This document shows positions 61,954 to 64,000 of a stretch of DNA of 64,000 nt, piece by piece; positions within the stretch are counted from its first letter, which is position 1; each line of letters opens with the position of its first letter. Under the pieces are notes generated by a model that searched no databases, was not told where the DNA came from, and saw nothing but the letters and a program-made list of their open reading frames with translations. Source of the DNA: Streptomonospora nanhaiensis. GTDB lineage: Bacteria > Actinomycetota > Actinomycetes > Streptosporangiales > Streptosporangiaceae. The position numbers were made by a program, and so were the translations under genes. The stretch lies in assembly GCF_026642255.1 (NCBI RefSeq), contig NZ_CP113264.1, forward strand, positions 1,116,001 through 1,180,000. The letters run 5' to 3'.

Positions 61954-63135
61954 TCACACCCGCGTGAGCTCGTTCATGGCGCGGGACACGGCCTCGTCCA
62001 CGAGGTCGCGCACCTGGGGCCAGCGGTCGTCCACGCAGTCGGTCGGCATCACGGTCACGCTGTCGGTCCCCGACATGCCCAGCGCGTCCCTCACCCCGTC
62101 CGGCGTGGTCAGGCGCCCGTCGGCGGACACCGCCAGGACACCGGTCCGGGGCCGCCCGATCTCCTGCACGACCACGCACAGCGACAGCGAGGCCTCGCCC
62201 ACCACCAGTTCGAGGGCCGTCCACCAGTGCGCCGCGCCCGGGGTGAGCACGGCCCGGACCGCGGTCGCCGCGACCGGGCTCTCCGGGGCCGGGGCGTCGG
62301 AGCCGCCCGAGTGCACGATGGCCCGGGCGCCGGGGTCCAGGGCCCGCAGGATCAGGGCGACGGGCTCCCTGCACGACCGCACGTAGTCCTGGACGCGGCG
62401 GCGGGTCACGGCGGCCAGCGGCGAGACCGGCGAACGCGGCGCCGGGGCGGTGCTGTCGGACGACCAGCTCAGCTCCTCGCGCAGGGACCGTTTGACCAGC
62501 TTGGCGAAGTGCCGTACCAGCCCGGCGAAGCGCTGCTCGGGGTCCGCACCCGAGGACGGGGGCTCCGTGAGGCGGTCGGGCACCAGCGGGGGGAAGTCCG
62601 CCCTCCGCAGCACCAGCGAGGCCAGCACCCAGGGCAGGGCCCAGGGCCGGTCGTCGGGGTCCGCCCGCTGCCGGGGGCCGTCTCCGGAGGCGACCGAGGC
62701 GAGTTCGTCCAGGACCGCGGAGCACTCCGCGAACGTGTGGGCCGCGCGCACCACCGGGTGCACGGGGGCGGAGGCGGCCCCGGCCAGGCGGAGCGCGTGC
62801 TCGGAGTCCAGGGCGAGGCCGGGGGAGCGGGTGGGACCGTCCCCGGGCAGGGCGCGTGCGCGCTCGGCGAGTTCCGCGACGTGGGCGGCCGTGACCGGCT
62901 CACCCCACCTCCGGTCCTCCGAGGCGGACTCGACGAGCTCCTCCAGGGCCGGACCGCCGCCCAGCGCCCGGACACGGCGCCGGGTGAGCTCCCGCCGCGC
63001 CTCCCCGCGCGCGTCGCGGGGACGGTCCTGGCGGTGCTGGGCCCAGATCACCCGCAGCCGGTCGACGTCCATCAGGTCTTCGCGCACGGGGTTCGGGAGC
63101 CGGTCCAGAGCCGCGCCGCTGCGTAGGGTATCCAC
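61954..63135 (-). CDS. Fic-like domain protein lacking the catalytic HPFxxGNGR motif
   Basis: 393 aa. Residues ~120-190 resemble Fic domains of actinobacteria: HPVVRAA (126-132) before, and LASLVLRRADFPPLV (171-185) after, the position of the catalytic loop. The loop itself (residues ~148-165) reads SVASGDGPRQRADPDDRP with no HPFxxGNGR, so AMPylation is unlikely unless the motif moved. C-terminal ~200 residues are not recognised. GTG 63135 has GGAGAGG closely upstream. Convergent with the STPK gene. Confidence 0.55.
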   Translation of the reverse strand: MDTLRSGAALDRLPNPVREDLMDVDRLRVIWAQHRQDRPRDARGEARRELTRRRVRALGGGPALEELVESASEDRRWGEPVTAAHVAELAERARALPGDGPTRSPGLALDSEHALRLAGAASAPVHPVVRAAHTFAECSAVLDELASVASGDGPRQRADPDDRPWALPWVLASLVLRRADFPPLVPDRLTEPPSSGADPEQRFAGLVRHFAKLVKRSLREELSWSSDSTAPAPRSPVSPLAAVTRRRVQDYVRSCREPVALILRALDPGARAIVHSGGSDAPAPESPVAATAVRAVLTPGAAHWWTALELVVGEASLSLCVVVQEIGRPRTGVLAVSADGRLTTPDGVRDALGMSGTDSVTVMPTDCVDDRWPQVRDLVDEAVSRAMNELTRV

Positions 63136-63207
63136 GTCCTCTCCGTAGCCCGTGGGCAGTTTGCCAAAACATGCCGAACGCCTTCACCTGTGGCCGTGAC
63201 CGGACGC

Positions 63208-63240
63208 ACGCGCGTGTGAACCCTTCGTGTTCACGCGCGT
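63208..63240 (-). terminator. Terminator of the MerR gene
   Basis: ACGCGCG...GTGAAC / GTTCACGCGCGT stem of ~12 bp with a 2-nt bulge after the minus-strand MerR stop. Confidence 0.5.
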
Positions 63241-63254
63241 CCACGCCCGTCACA

Positions 63255-63671
63255 TCAGGACCGGCGGCCGTCGAGCAGACGCATGGCCTTCTGCTTCTCG
63301 AAGTCGAGGGCTCGCGCGGGGGCGGCCGCGAGCCTGCCCAGCCGCTCCCCGTGCGTGCGCACACGGGCGAGGACGTCGGGCTCGGCGAGCACGCGCAGGG
63401 CGAACGCCAGGGCGGCGGGAGGGATGTCGAACTCCCGCTCCAGCTCCAGGCCGACGCCGATCGTGCGCAGGTCCTCCTCGGTGAAGCGGCGGTGCCGGTG
63501 CCCCCGGCCGGTCGGCTGCTCCTGGGTGCGGGGCAGCAGCCCCAGCCCCTCGCGGTAGCGGAGCATCCGGGCCGTGGTGCCCACCCGCTCCGCGGCGGCG
63601 GAGATCGGCACGGGGCCCGTCGGCCAGGTGGTCCGGTCGGGGGCGGGCGGTGCGTCGTCGAGGGCGGCCAT
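63255..63671 (-). CDS. MerR-family HTH regulator
   Basis: 138 aa. N-terminal MerR winged helix: PISAAAERVGTTARMLRYREGLGLLPRTQEQPTGRGHRHRRFTEEDLRTIGVGLELERE. The C-terminal helix has DFEKQKAMRLLD and no conserved Cys, so metal sensing is unlikely. ATG 63671 lies 7 nt after TAGGGT (minus strand), leaderless. Divergent from sahH; the dyad in the 128-bp intergenic region is a candidate operator. Confidence 0.85.
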   Translation of the reverse strand: MAALDDAPPAPDRTTWPTGPVPISAAAERVGTTARMLRYREGLGLLPRTQEQPTGRGHRHRRFTEEDLRTIGVGLELEREFDIPPAALAFALRVLAEPDVLARVRTHGERLGRLAAAPARALDFEKQKAMRLLDGRRS

Positions 63672-63713
63672 GCACGCGACCCTAACCGAACGCCGCCACC
63701 GGTCGGCGCGAAT

Positions 63714-63775
63714 CTGACAGGACTTTGTCAGCTTTGTGCTGGTGCCGGGCCTGCGGGCCTAGAATCGTGGTCGCA
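63714..63775 (+). promoter_or_regulatory. sahH promoter region with 6-6-6 dyad
   Basis: CTGACA-GGACTT-TGTCAG (63714-63731) is a perfect dyad upstream of -10 TAGAAT (63770-63775); the -35 is not a good match. Located between divergent merR and sahH genes. Confidence 0.5.
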
Positions 63776-63799
63776 ACGACCACCACGAGTGAGGAACGC

Positions 63800-64000
63800 A
63801 TGGCTTTCGACTTCAAGGTCGCCGATCTTTCCCTGGCTTCCTTCGGCCGCGACGAGATCCGACTCGCCGAGCACGAGATGCCCGGTCTCATGGCCACCCG
63901 CGCCGAGTACGGGGACAGCAAGCCGCTGAGCGGGGCCCGCATCATGGGCTCGCTGCACATGACGGTGCAGACCGCGGTCCTCATCGAGACCCTCGTCGCC
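63800..64000 (+). CDS. sahH: Adenosylhomocysteinase, 3' end outside window
   Basis: 67 codons visible, open at the window edge. N-terminus [63 protein letters not shown] is diagnostic for S-adenosylhomocysteine hydrolase, which splits SAH to adenosine and homocysteine. ATG 63800, GAGGAA at 5-nt spacing. sahH near manB/whiB2 is usual in actinobacteria. Confidence 0.95.
   Translation, partial: MAFDFKVADLSLASFGRDEIRLAEHEMPGLMATRAEYGDSKPLSGARIMGSLHMTVQTAVLIETLVA

Noticed and set aside
63676..63799. SAH or SAM riboswitch before sahH
   Set aside because: Leader after the -10 is only about 20 nt and has no aptamer-like structure.

Overview
The window is about 72% G+C and carries several WhiB regulators, coenzyme F420 biosynthesis genes, a PPA1309-family gene, DUF3499 and DUF5719. 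It is therefore chromosomal DNA of an actinomycete. Gene content and order suggest a Nocardiopsis-like member of the Nocardiopsaceae; this assignment is by inference, not by a database match. Most of the window is vertically inherited core genome. The blocks uvrD2-whiB7 and fbiA/fbiB-whiB2-DUF3499-manB-sahH follow the order known from Mycobacterium and Streptomyces. A single IS and a mobile-element scar interrupt this.

Region 1 (1-18.3 kb) holds an M20 peptidase, nudC, an ANTAR protein, mycoredoxin, uvrD2, tesB, then whiB7 behind a ~645-nt leader that looks like an upstream-ORF/terminator attenuator. A metallopeptidase, a Nudix hydrolase, a DUF2342 protein, an SDR, moaE, a PDZ/S16 protease, a PPA1309 protein and a large UPF0182 membrane protein follow. 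Region 2 (18.3-33.8 kb) starts with two initiator tRNA genes, then an ABC-type MacB-like three-gene operon, hisN, TetR, an imine-reductase-like enzyme divergent from an HxlR regulator, rsgA-aroA, a cysteine desulfurase, a lipoprotein cyclophilin and an amidohydrolase. Region 3 (33.8-48.8 kb) is a sugar-polymer cassette (membrane glycosyltransferase, two soluble-domain glycosyltransferases, flippase-like membrane protein), fbiC, a secreted chitinase with a consensus promoter overlapped by ROK-type operator-like sequences, a Na+/H+ antiporter and fbiB-fbiA. fbiA, fbiB and fbiC together supply most of F420 synthesis.

Region 4 (48.8-64 kb) has a DUF5336-type membrane protein with a tandemly duplicated Gln/Tyr-rich tail, whiB2, a giant GT2 membrane glycosyltransferase plus DUF5719. 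An IS5/IS427-type element is inserted exactly at the DUF5719 stop codon, next to an IS110-type left-end remnant with a foldable RNA-like structure. Then come a zincin-like protein, DUF3499, manB, Trm112-like, a Ser/Thr kinase with no outside domain, a Fic-like protein without the Fic catalytic motif, a MerR regulator and the start of sahH.

Many genes in the window start 6-8 nt after a TAnnnT hexamer and have no Shine-Dalgarno, so leaderless transcription is common here. Strong G+C-rich hairpins close most transcription units and are listed individually.
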